DNA of 6,200 nucleotides from Sphingobacteriales bacterium. Lineage in GTDB: Bacteria; Bacteroidota; Bacteroidia; Chitinophagales; Chitinophagaceae. A model generated the notes under the pieces. The model saw nothing but the letters and a program-made list of their open reading frames with translations, was not told the origin of the DNA and searched no databases. Made by a program: the position numbers and the translations under genes. Positions 1 through 6,200 of the stretch are shown here, piece after piece. Numbering within the stretch: the first letter of the stretch is position 1; each line of letters starts with the position of its first letter. The stretch is from positions 1 to 6,200 of the forward strand of contig CANJEF010000087.1 of assembly GCA_947472965.1 (NCBI GenBank). Direction: 5' to 3'.

Positions 1-796
1 AAAACCCACGCAGTATTGGCGCAAGGTTTGCGGCCTGTGTAAGTCTGGCTTCAGGATCAAGCGACTGTATGCGCTCTCCACCAAATTCAAATTTCTTTTG
101 TGCTATATTATCTTGAATGTATTGTGCACACTTCTCAATTACTTCGAGTGTATTCACATAGCTTTCATAGGCGGTATCACCCCAAGTAAACAAGCCATGG
201 GAGCCCAACATGATGCCAATGATACTGGGATTGTCATCAAGACATTTTTTTAATTGCAATCCCAATTCAAATCCGGGTCTTTGCCAAGGCACCCATCCTA
301 TCTTACCTGCAAACAATTCTTTTGTTATCTTTTCACCATCCTTTGATGCAGCAATTGCGATGGCTGCATCAGGATGCAAATGGTCGATATGCTTAAATGG
401 AAGAAAACCGTGCAGTGGCGTGTCAATAGAAGGTGCTTTTGAATCAAGATCATAAATGCAGTGATTGAAAAGTGCAACCATTTCATCTTCATGTTCCAAA
501 CCGCGGTAAACATTGGTAAGGCTTCGCATTCTTTCAACATACAATGCAGCCAATCCATTTCTTTTCATTGTACCAAGGTCGCCACCACTGCCTTTCACCC
601 ACATCACTTCAACATCCACTCCGGTCAACGGATCTTTTGCCATGGCCTTGCATGAAGTGTTACCACCACCATAATTAGTTAACCGCAGATCTGCTCCCAA
701 CAAATTGGAACGATACACCAACAAGGCCACTTCATCGCCAGCCAACTCAGCTGCCTTCTTTTCATCCCACAAATAACTTACATGCTTATATTCCAT
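1..796 (-). CDS. rhaE: Rhamnulose-1-phosphate aldolase/short-chain dehydrogenase, N-terminal part (3' end outside window)
   Basis: The gene is open from an ATG at 796 to the left edge, giving 265 complete codons. What is visible is a class II (zinc-dependent) aldolase domain. It has the phosphate-binding-type motif NYGGGNTS at residues 41-48, VKGSGGDLG at 67-75, a zinc-type HLH at 139-141 followed by PD, and a third candidate ligand H200 in GSHGLFTWG. The expected reaction is cleavage of L-rhamnulose 1-phosphate to dihydroxyacetone phosphate and L-lactaldehyde in the cytoplasm. The N-terminus and motif spacing resemble the long bifunctional proteins (roughly 700 residues) whose C-terminal short-chain dehydrogenase half is thought to oxidise lactaldehyde. 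That half is not in the window, so the fusion is inferred. The start lies 20 bp after the RhaT stop. The upstream sequence is A/T-rich with no Shine-Dalgarno, as is usual in Bacteroidota. The adjacent rhamnose transporter supports the call. A different ketose-phosphate substrate is possible but less likely. Confidence 0.87.
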   Translation of the reverse strand, partial: MEYKHVSYLWDEKKAAELAGDEVALLVYRSNLLGADLRLTNYGGGNTSCKAMAKDPLTGVDVEVMWVKGSGGDLGTMKRNGLAALYVERMRSLTNVYRGLEHEDEMVALFNHCIYDLDSKAPSIDTPLHGFLPFKHIDHLHPDAAIAIAASKDGEKITKELFAGKIGWVPWQRPGFELGLQLKKCLDDNPSIIGIMLGSHGLFTWGDTAYESYVNTLEVIEKCAQYIQDNIAQKKFEFGGERIQSLDPEARLTQAANLAPILRGF

Positions 797-816
797 ATTC
801 AATTATATTATAAAAA

Positions 817-1872
817 TTATTTTATCATGTTGCCATATCCAACAACCAAGACGGATAGGATAATCACTGAAATTCCGAGGATGATAGTGCGTCTTGTTTT
901 TGTACTGACACCAGTCCACTCCTTTAAAACAATACCCCATCCATTTGCAATGAGGATGATGAATGCCATGTGAAGGATCCAGCTGCTGGCACCATTTCCG
1001 AGCTTGCTTTCGCCCATTCCATAAAAGAAAAATTGCATGAACCAGGTGGTGCCTGCAAGAGCTGAAAACAAATAGTTTTTAAACAATGGGGTACTCTTCT
1101 TTCCATAATCGCCAAAAGAACGGTTTCGAATATTCAGTATAACACACCAGATCAAATTGGTGGTGAGTCCTCCCCACAACAACACAACGTAGGTTACATT
1201 ATTTTGAAACAAGGGATTCATTCCCATCGATACAGCAGCTTCGGCCATGGGCTTACCAACTTCAATTCCAAAATTGAAACAAGCACTCATGATTCCAGAA
1301 AACACTGCAACAATTAATCCTTTAACCAAACTGAATTCAGCAACAGACTTTTGCTTATCTGTTTCACTCATTTCATTTTCCTTCATCATACCAGCTTTCC
1401 CGCTGATGTAAATACCAACCAAACAAAGAAAGACTCCAAGCAATACGATTCTTCCCCATCCGGTTGACAACAAATCATGAAAACTTGTTTTACCTTCTGT
1501 AGGATAAAAATTATAATAGAATGAAGGGACCAAGGCGCCAAAAGCAGAACAGAAACCAAGTACAACAGAATTTCCCAACGACATGCCAAGGTACCTAACG
1601 CCCAACCCATATGTTAATCCACCTACTCCCCAGAGCACACCAAACAACAATGTATATTTTATGATATCAGAAGAAGTGGCCCGAATGATTTCAACGAAGC
1701 CAGGTACAGTGAGATAGGCAGCCAATGGCGGAACGATTAACCATGAAAAAAGTCCGCCAACAATCCAATAGCTTTCCCAATGCCATCCCTTTACTTTTTT
1801 GAATGGCATATAAAAACTACCGGAGGCGAACCCGCCAATAAGATGAAAAATAATTCCTAAGATGGACTGCAT
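817..1872 (-). CDS. rhaT: L-rhamnose/proton symporter, RhaT family
   Basis: This is a 351-residue, very hydrophobic protein, close in length to E. coli RhaT (344 residues). It should form about ten membrane helices in the inner membrane and import L-rhamnose with protons. Landmarks shared with E. coli RhaT as I remember it are: HLIGG near residue 10; the YxPFKKVKxWxWE segment at 21-33; VGGLxSW just after it; GVLWGVGGLTYGLGVRYLGMS in the first half; KGLIVAVFSGIMSACFNFG after the charged central loop; WFMQFFFYGMG; and VLKEWTGVS at about 315-323. The central loop (MMKENEMSETDKQK) is probably cytoplasmic. The ATG at 1872 matches the family N-terminus. It begins 29 bp after the upstream oxidoreductase stop and ends 20 bp before the aldolase start, so co-transcription with both is likely. 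The placement next to a rhamnulose-phosphate aldolase supports rhamnose as substrate. A related deoxysugar, or a keto-derivative made by the neighbouring exported enzymes, cannot be excluded. Confidence 0.93.
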   Translation of the reverse strand: MQSILGIIFHLIGGFASGSFYMPFKKVKGWHWESYWIVGGLFSWLIVPPLAAYLTVPGFVEIIRATSSDIIKYTLLFGVLWGVGGLTYGLGVRYLGMSLGNSVVLGFCSAFGALVPSFYYNFYPTEGKTSFHDLLSTGWGRIVLLGVFLCLVGIYISGKAGMMKENEMSETDKQKSVAEFSLVKGLIVAVFSGIMSACFNFGIEVGKPMAEAAVSMGMNPLFQNNVTYVVLLWGGLTTNLIWCVILNIRNRSFGDYGKKSTPLFKNYLFSALAGTTWFMQFFFYGMGESKLGNGASSWILHMAFIILIANGWGIVLKEWTGVSTKTRRTIILGISVIILSVLVVGYGNMIK

Positions 1873-1901
1873 CAGTAACTATTTAATAGATGACAATTTC
1901 C

Positions 1902-3260
1902 TTAAAACTTAAATGGCTTGCCATTCACCATTACCTCTTGTGTAGCCTCATCAAAAGTTGCTTTGTGGCCCGTTCTAGAAGCAGCGGTTGTCATGATGTT
2001 TGCTATTGAGTGATAGTACCCTACTTCAACAGGTGCATTGGTTTCCTTTCTGCTCCTGATGCATTCCATCCAGTTACGAACGTGTGCAGAAGTAAGAAGA
2101 TCACCGCCGGTGTTAGCAGAAGTCACCACCTTAACAGATGAATCAGCAAGATCATATGATGGCAAGAGGTTTTCCTGCATACCCATGGCAGCAGCCATTC
2201 TTTTAGTAAGTCCTCCCTTTGATGAAACCTTATTTGTCATGAGATTCAATTCGCCGCCATTGCTATAATATATTTCAGCTGGATTTTCATCGCCATTGTG
2301 CTGACGGGAACCAAAAGTAACCTGAAAGCCAGATGATGCATCATTACTCGGTCCATATTCAAACACAGCGGTCAATGTATCCCAATTTTTTCTGCCATCT
2401 TTCCAAACATAAACGCCGCCGTTTGCCACCACACTGCGTGGATGTTTCAATCCGCTGAACCAATGCACTGTATCAATCTGATGACTCATCCATTGTCCAG
2501 GTAAGCCAGAAGAATAAGGCCAGAATAACCTATACTCCAAATATTTTCTTGCATCAAAATTTTCATAAGGACGGTTCATGATGAAACGTTTCCAGTCTGT
2601 ATCTGATTCTTTCAATTGTGCTACCAGGTCGGGCCTTCTCCATCTTCCTGGTTGATTCACATTCCATGTTAATTCCACCATGTTGATATTTCCGAACTTA
2701 CCACTCTTGATGTATCGGTCTGCCGCCATGTAATTTTCCCCGCTTCTTCGCTGTGATCCGATTTGAATGATGCGGTTGGAAGCTTTGATTGCCTTCAGTG
2801 CAGCACGGTTGTCTTCCATTGTTTCAGCAAAGGGCTTTTCAACATAGGCATCGCAACCAGCTTTTACTGCTTCAATAGCATGCAGTGCATGCTGGAAATC
2901 GGATGTTGCAACAAATACAGCATCAATATCTTTCAAACTATATAATTCCTCATTGTTTCTGCAGCCTACAATATCATGACCCATCTTTTCCTTCAATAAT
3001 TCAACCCCTTCATTTCTTCGTTTGCTCCAGATATCAGAAACAGCAACAAGATCAAAGTTCAATTCCTTGTAATGGTTCATAAAGCAAGGAAGATGAGAGC
3101 CCCTGAAACGATCTGAAAATCCAATGGCCCCCACCCGAACTCGGTCGTTGGCACCAATAATATTTCCATAGCTTTTTGCAGACATGGTCATACCGGTTGC
3201 AATGATACCGGCTCCGGCTTTAACTGAATTTTTAATGAAATCGCGGCGTTTGATAGTCAT
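1902..3260 (-). CDS. Gfo/Idh/MocA family oxidoreductase with Tat signal
   Basis: This 452-residue protein belongs to the NAD(P)-dependent sugar oxidoreductase family. The N-terminus carries a twin-arginine signal (KRRDFIK, residues 4-10) followed by a mildly hydrophobic Gly/Ala-rich stretch to about residue 30, so it is probably exported folded, with its cofactor, to the periplasm. A Rossmann domain follows from about residue 40. VEKPF at 140-144 holds the EKP motif with the usual catalytic lysine (K142). The C-terminal alpha/beta domain contains H260 and D263 in SHQIDTVHW, the HxxD pair of the family. The nucleotide-binding loop is atypical: GAIGFSDRFRG (44-54) lacks the second and third glycines of GxGxxG. 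The gene starts 18 bp after the DUF1080 gene, and both products carry export signals. This suggests they act together, the oxidoreductase making (or reducing) a 3-keto-sugar and the DUF1080 protein cleaving the keto-glycoside. That partnership is inferred from context, and the substrate is unknown. Family assignment is firm; the specific reaction is not. Confidence 0.92.
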   Translation of the reverse strand: MTIKRRDFIKNSVKAGAGIIATGMTMSAKSYGNIIGANDRVRVGAIGFSDRFRGSHLPCFMNHYKELNFDLVAVSDIWSKRRNEGVELLKEKMGHDIVGCRNNEELYSLKDIDAVFVATSDFQHALHAIEAVKAGCDAYVEKPFAETMEDNRAALKAIKASNRIIQIGSQRRSGENYMAADRYIKSGKFGNINMVELTWNVNQPGRWRRPDLVAQLKESDTDWKRFIMNRPYENFDARKYLEYRLFWPYSSGLPGQWMSHQIDTVHWFSGLKHPRSVVANGGVYVWKDGRKNWDTLTAVFEYGPSNDASSGFQVTFGSRQHNGDENPAEIYYSNGGELNLMTNKVSSKGGLTKRMAAAMGMQENLLPSYDLADSSVKVVTSANTGGDLLTSAHVRNWMECIRSRKETNAPVEVGYYHSIANIMTTAASRTGHKATFDEATQEVMVNGKPFKF

Positions 3261-3278
3261 GGTAAAAATATTTTACGG

Positions 3279-4646
3279 TTAATTCAATGTACGAATCTTT
3301 ACGTTTTTAAAAGATACATTATTCCCATGATCTTGCAATAAAATATTGCCCATGGGAGCAGCAGCAAATCCCTTGTATTTTTCATATTTCGACCTGGCAA
3401 CCAGGGCATTAAAGATATTGCTGTTGCGCTCATATTCTAGAACCTTAAATCCGTTCAACCAATGTTGCACGATGTTATTTGGATAAGCCACAATTCGTCC
3501 TTGATTCCACTCTCCAATTTTTCGTTGAAAACGCTTATCCAATTTTACAGGTGGTATCAAATCATAGAGACCCGATAAAGTTCTGTTTCCAACCACCCCC
3601 AGTTTTGCATCAGGATGTTTTTCATCATCTAGGATCTGATACTCCAAACCAATGCCTGATTTTCCATTTGAATCAAAATCCTCATTCACAAAATACTTGA
3701 TTCCAGAATTCGCCCCTTCAGTGAGCTTGAATTCAAAAGTCATTTCAAATGCACCAAATAATTCATCCGTTACAATATCATTACCCGTCTCGGAACCATC
3801 AGAGGAACTGACGTTGATGATACCACCAACAACACGCCAATGCTTTTCAGGCATGGTGGTTCCATGCACTGCACGCCATCCGGAAAAATCATTTCCATTG
3901 AATAAAAGTTTTACCCCTTGTGCTTTTTCCTGTTCAGACAAGTTATTATTTAATAGATTGATGACAGGTATTTGATCTGTAGGAGAAGCCTTGAGGTTTT
4001 GAGTTTGTATTCGAATATTCTTCCACCTTATCTTCATTCCTTCTTTCATATCGCCATTAATGGCATGCACTTGCAATGAAATGAATCCCTTGGCCGTCAT
4101 ATCATCTATCAAGTGGGCAACCGGAATACCATTTATCCAGGTGCGAATTGTACTTCCAATTGCTTCAATCCTATAGTGATTCCACTCGCTTTTTTTGAAT
4201 GCTTTTTTTCCTTCCGGATTGATGTTTGGGATATACAACCAATCCCTTCTTGCCTCATCATAAATACCACCAGACCAAGCTCGGTCTGTAGGATCAACTT
4301 CCATCTGATAACCGTGTACCCTATAATTTTGGTAATCTGCTTTTGACAAACTTCTGAATTGTATTCCAGAATTCATCACTTCATCAACTTTAAGATCGAC
4401 TTCAAAAATGAAGTCAGAAAATTCTTCATCGGTGCACAAAAACGAATTGCTTGTGTTGGCTACTGTAACGCCAATAATTTCTCCCTGTTCAACCGAATAC
4501 TTCGCTGCACCATTTTTCTGGTTCCAACCTTTGAGGTCTTTGCCATTGAAGAGGTTTCTCCACTGTGCATTTGCATTATTCAAAGAAAACAGCAGCAACA
4601 AAATAATTGAAGCGTGTTGAAAGAATGATTTTTTTTTCTTGTTCAT
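3279..4646 (-). CDS. Secreted tandem DUF1080 (3-keto-disaccharide hydrolase-like) protein
   Basis: This 455-residue protein has a Sec signal peptide: lysines at 3-6, a hydrophobic core at about 12-22, and a likely signal peptidase I cut after ANA at 27. There is no lipobox cysteine, so it is probably soluble in the periplasm. Two DUF1080 beta-sandwich (concanavalin-like) domains follow. The first (about 28-214) has LFNGKDLKGW, NSGIQFRS (92-99), GYQMEVDPT (112-120), GGIYDEARR, WNHYRIEA, TWINGIPVAHL and IRWKNIRI. The second (about 244-455) has LLFNGNDFSGW, NSGIKYFV (313-320), GLEYQILDD (333-341), GLYDLIPP, WLNGFKVLEYE and the closing LLQDHG...VSFKNVKI. A linker of about 30 residues joins them. 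Related DUF1080 proteins act on 3-keto-glycosides produced by Gfo/Idh/MocA oxidoreductases, and such an oxidoreductase lies 18 bp downstream. Substrate and exact chemistry (hydrolysis or elimination/hydration) cannot be read here. The ATG at 4646 is chosen because it gives a complete signal peptide. It lies 12 bp after the transporter stop. Confidence 0.9.
   Translation of the reverse strand: MNKKKKSFFQHASIILLLLFSLNNANAQWRNLFNGKDLKGWNQKNGAAKYSVEQGEIIGVTVANTSNSFLCTDEEFSDFIFEVDLKVDEVMNSGIQFRSLSKADYQNYRVHGYQMEVDPTDRAWSGGIYDEARRDWLYIPNINPEGKKAFKKSEWNHYRIEAIGSTIRTWINGIPVAHLIDDMTAKGFISLQVHAINGDMKEGMKIRWKNIRIQTQNLKASPTDQIPVINLLNNNLSEQEKAQGVKLLFNGNDFSGWRAVHGTTMPEKHWRVVGGIINVSSSDGSETGNDIVTDELFGAFEMTFEFKLTEGANSGIKYFVNEDFDSNGKSGIGLEYQILDDEKHPDAKLGVVGNRTLSGLYDLIPPVKLDKRFQRKIGEWNQGRIVAYPNNIVQHWLNGFKVLEYERNSNIFNALVARSKYEKYKGFAAAPMGNILLQDHGNNVSFKNVKIRTLN
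4629..4637 (-). repeat. A9 homopolymer at the 5' end of the DUF1080 gene
   Basis: On the coding strand nine consecutive A residues span codons 3-6 of the DUF1080 gene, inside the lysine-rich start of the signal peptide. A gain or loss of one base would shift the frame almost at once. Tracts of this length are prone to replication or transcriptional slippage and to sequencing indels. The frame is intact in this sequence, and the run may simply reflect AAA lysine codons. Confidence 0.5.
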
Positions 4647-4658
4647 TGAAGATGATAT

Positions 4659-5936
4659 TTAGTGTTCAATTTTTTTCATTGTAGGAACCATTGCATGCAT
4701 GAGCAACCATGCGATAAGGTATGCTGAACTGCAAATGACAAACATAATCTGGTAACCGTTTTCAACATGGCCTAATCCTTTATAATAATCAAAGAGCAAT
4801 CCTGCACTGCGCGCAATGAAGATGCTGCCCAATGCGCCAAACATTCCACCAAAGCCGATTACAGAGCCAACAGCTGTTTTGGGAAACATATCACTGACGG
4901 TGGTATACATATTTGCGCTCCATGCCTGGTGTGCCGACATCGCCAATCCAATGAGGAAAATAGCAAACCACATATTCATGCTTCCAACATATTGCGTAAA
5001 TGCAACAGGCAATACAAAGAGTGCATAACTGAACATGGAAGTTTTCCTGGACTTAAACACGGTCCATCCCTTTTTAATAAAATACAAGGGAAGCCATCCA
5101 CCAAAAATACTACCAACAGCAGCCATGGTATATACCAACGCAACGGGCAGCGCAATTTCCGTAGTTGACAAGTGATATTGCTTTTGTAAAAAATCCGGCA
5201 ACCAGAAAAGGAAAAACCACCAAATAGGATCTGTCATGAATTTTCCTACAGAAAAAGCCCATGTTTGTCGGTAGCCCATTAATTTTATCCAAGGTATTTT
5301 AGATTCCTCACTAGTTGCATCTTCTTCATTGTCGGAATGAATGTGATCGAATTCTAGTTTTGAAAGCCTGCCTTGTTTTTGTGGTATTTCATATAGGAAC
5401 ATCCACAACACCAACCAAACGAAACCGATAAGTCCGGTAAGTATGAAAGCCCATTTCCAACCCCAAGCATTGGCAATAAAAGGGACAGTGAGTGGTGCAA
5501 GAATGGCCCCGATATTGGTACCTGAATTAAAAATACCCGTTGCGAGTGCTCTTTCTTTTTTAGGGAACCATTCTGCAATTGTTTTAACGGCTGCAGGAAA
5601 ATTTCCCGCTTCGGTGATCCCCAAAAAACCACGCACGGCCATAAACCCAAAGGTTCCTGAGACTGCAGCATGCATCATAGCAGCGATACTCCATAAGGTA
5701 GTTGCCATTGCATAGCCAATCTTTGTTCCCAGCTTGTCGATGATTCTTCCTGCACCAATGAGCCCTATGGCATAACACAATTGAAATACAATAACAATGT
5801 TTGCATAGTCCGTTTCCGTCCATTGATACTGGATCGTTAAAGGTGCTTTTAATAAACTGATAACCGCCCTGTCGAGATAATTAATGGTGGTGGCAAAAAA
5901 CACCATTCCACAGACAGTCCACCTGTACTTTCCCAT
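4659..5936 (-). CDS. exuT: MFS hexuronate transporter, ExuT-like (anion:cation symporter family)
   Basis: This 425-residue membrane protein has the pattern of a 12-helix major facilitator. INYLDRAVISLL near the start (residues 18-29), the loop 2-3 motif GRIIDKLGTKIG (63-74) and GITEAGNFPAA (106-116) are hallmarks of the anion:cation symporter branch that includes the glucuronate/galacturonate transporter ExuT. It also has WFPKKERALATGIFNSGTN and a charged central loop at about 195-215. The expected role is proton-coupled import of D-galacturonate or D-glucuronate across the inner membrane. The KDPG aldolase gene 46 bp upstream completes hexuronate breakdown, which supports the call, but this branch also carries aldonates, glucarate and other sugar acids, so specificity is inferred. 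The ATG at 5936 fits the family N-terminus (GKYRW). An AGGAG lies upstream but about 21 nt from the start, too far to act as a normal ribosome binding site. The C-terminus is intact (MKKIEH). Confidence 0.85.
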   Translation of the reverse strand: MGKYRWTVCGMVFFATTINYLDRAVISLLKAPLTIQYQWTETDYANIVIVFQLCYAIGLIGAGRIIDKLGTKIGYAMATTLWSIAAMMHAAVSGTFGFMAVRGFLGITEAGNFPAAVKTIAEWFPKKERALATGIFNSGTNIGAILAPLTVPFIANAWGWKWAFILTGLIGFVWLVLWMFLYEIPQKQGRLSKLEFDHIHSDNEEDATSEESKIPWIKLMGYRQTWAFSVGKFMTDPIWWFFLFWLPDFLQKQYHLSTTEIALPVALVYTMAAVGSIFGGWLPLYFIKKGWTVFKSRKTSMFSYALFVLPVAFTQYVGSMNMWFAIFLIGLAMSAHQAWSANMYTTVSDMFPKTAVGSVIGFGGMFGALGSIFIARSAGLLFDYYKGLGHVENGYQIMFVICSSAYLIAWLLMHAMVPTMKKIEH

Positions 5937-5982
5937 TGCAGCTTCGTTTTGGTTTATCTCCTGGCGGAGAAAATATAATTCG

Positions 5983-6200
5983 TTATAAATCGGATATGAT
6001 ACCCAACGCTTTTTCTATCTTGGCCCTCAAGCCATGATAATCTTTATCCTCCAGCATTCCATCGGAAATAAGCTTGCTTCCCAAACCAACACCTACTACC
6101 CCACTTTTAAACCATGCCTCCATATTTTCTTTTGTAATATCTACTCCCCCTGTAACGATGAAGGACAATTTATTGAACAATGGCATGATTGATCGAACAA
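5983..6200 (-). CDS. eda: KDPG aldolase (2-dehydro-3-deoxyphosphogluconate aldolase), C-terminal fragment (5' end outside window)
   Basis: The last 71 codons and the stop are visible, and the frame stays open to the right edge. The ATG at 6186 is internal, because VRSI precedes it in frame. The sequence reads as the end of the Eda/KHG class I aldolase TIM barrel: FIVTGGV matches the family (P)TGG(V/I) phosphate-site strand, ENMEAWFKSGVVGVGLGSKLI matches the following helix and the GxGS strand, and a short C-terminal helix ends in GIISDL. The enzyme would cleave 2-keto-3-deoxy-6-phosphogluconate to pyruvate and glyceraldehyde 3-phosphate in the cytoplasm, the last step of hexuronate and Entner-Doudoroff catabolism. 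The Schiff-base lysine and the catalytic glutamate lie upstream and cannot be checked. The gene precedes the hexuronate transporter by 46 bp and is probably in the same operon. The related 4-hydroxy-2-oxoglutarate or galactonate-type (KDPGal) aldolase activities are alternatives. Confidence 0.85.
   Translation of the reverse strand, partial: VRSIMPLFNKLSFIVTGGVDITKENMEAWFKSGVVGVGLGSKLISDGMLEDKDYHGLRAKIEKALGIISDL

Larger units (their letters stand above)
1..6200 (-). other. Predicted rhamnose/hexuronate utilisation operon (partial)
   Basis: All six genes point the same way, with gaps of 46, 12, 18, 29 and 20 bp in transcription order. None of the gaps contains a GC-rich hairpin followed by a T-run, nor a convincing Bacteroidota-type promoter. 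This favours one transcript entering from the right. Genes needed to finish the pathways (rhamnose isomerase, rhamnulokinase, uronate isomerase, KDG kinase, a regulator, surface glycan-capture proteins) are absent here and may lie on either side. Confidence 0.7.

Noticed and set aside
1879..1889. Short palindrome CTATT-T-AATAG between the oxidoreductase and rhaT
   Set aside because: It has 5-bp A/T-rich arms with a one-base centre, and no second copy in the other gaps I inspected. This is likely chance.
3262..3276. Perfect 6-bp inverted repeat (GTAAAA / TTTTAC, 3-nt loop) between the DUF1080 and oxidoreductase genes
   Set aside because: It is very short and almost all A/T, so too weak for a terminator and easily expected by chance in an 18-bp A/T-rich gap. 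An operator role cannot be excluded but has no support here.
3652..3975. 107-codon open frame on the plus strand
   Set aside because: It lies entirely antisense to the well-supported DUF1080 gene, has no recognisable domain, and its composition looks like a shadow of the opposite strand.
5354..5671. 105-codon minus-strand frame inside the ExuT-like gene
   Set aside because: It overlaps the transporter in another frame. The transporter frame has clear family motifs throughout, so this is a shadow.
5958..5962. AGGAG (coding strand) as Shine-Dalgarno for the ExuT-like gene
   Set aside because: It lies about 21 nt before the ATG at 5936, and no plausible ATG, GTG or TTG start in frame sits at normal spacing from it. 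The other genes also lack such a site.
6184..6186. ATG as the start of a small 67-residue protein
   Set aside because: The frame continues upstream (VRSI) to the window edge, and the sequence matches the end of KDPG aldolase, so this methionine is internal.
1..6200. CRISPR arrays, tRNA/rRNA genes, insertion sequences or phage genes
   Set aside because: I saw no repeated spacer pattern, no tRNA-like cloverleaf, no transposase-like reading frame and no terminal repeats. Catabolic genes occupy nearly the whole window.

Overview
The window shows part of one carbohydrate-catabolism gene cluster. Six protein-coding genes, all on the minus strand, fill it almost completely. The gaps between them are only 12 to 46 bp, and I found no terminator or convincing internal promoter. 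The simplest reading is a single operon transcribed from the right edge towards the left, cut at both ends by the window.

In transcription order the genes are: the 3' end of a KDPG-aldolase gene (eda); an ExuT-like hexuronate transporter of the major facilitator superfamily; an exported protein with two DUF1080 (3-keto-disaccharide hydrolase-like) domains; a Gfo/Idh/MocA oxidoreductase with a twin-arginine (Tat) signal; an L-rhamnose transporter of the RhaT family; and the N-terminal, class II aldolase part of what is probably a bifunctional rhamnulose-1-phosphate aldolase/short-chain dehydrogenase (RhaE/RhaEW type).

The organism is most likely a member of the Bacteroidota, perhaps Chitinophagaceae or a relative. 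The DNA is fairly AT-rich, start codons are preceded by A/T-rich sequence without a properly spaced Shine-Dalgarno, and secreted DUF1080 proteins beside Tat-type Gfo/Idh/MocA oxidoreductases are typical of that phylum. This assignment is inference from style and gene content, since no phylogenetic marker is present.

Functionally, the outer genes serve two kinds of sugar: uronic acids (ExuT import, KDPG cleavage to pyruvate and glyceraldehyde 3-phosphate) and L-rhamnose (RhaT import, rhamnulose-1-phosphate cleavage to DHAP and L-lactaldehyde). Polymers that contain both include rhamnogalacturonan-I and ulvan. Between the two transporters sits the exported pair of DUF1080 protein and oxidoreductase. 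Related pairs are known or proposed to open glycosidic bonds by an oxidise-then-cleave route through a 3-keto-sugar. This pair, apparently placed in the periplasm and embedded in a rhamnose/uronate operon, is the most interesting part of the window. Its substrate cannot be read from the sequence. No gene-free stretch longer than 46 bp is present.
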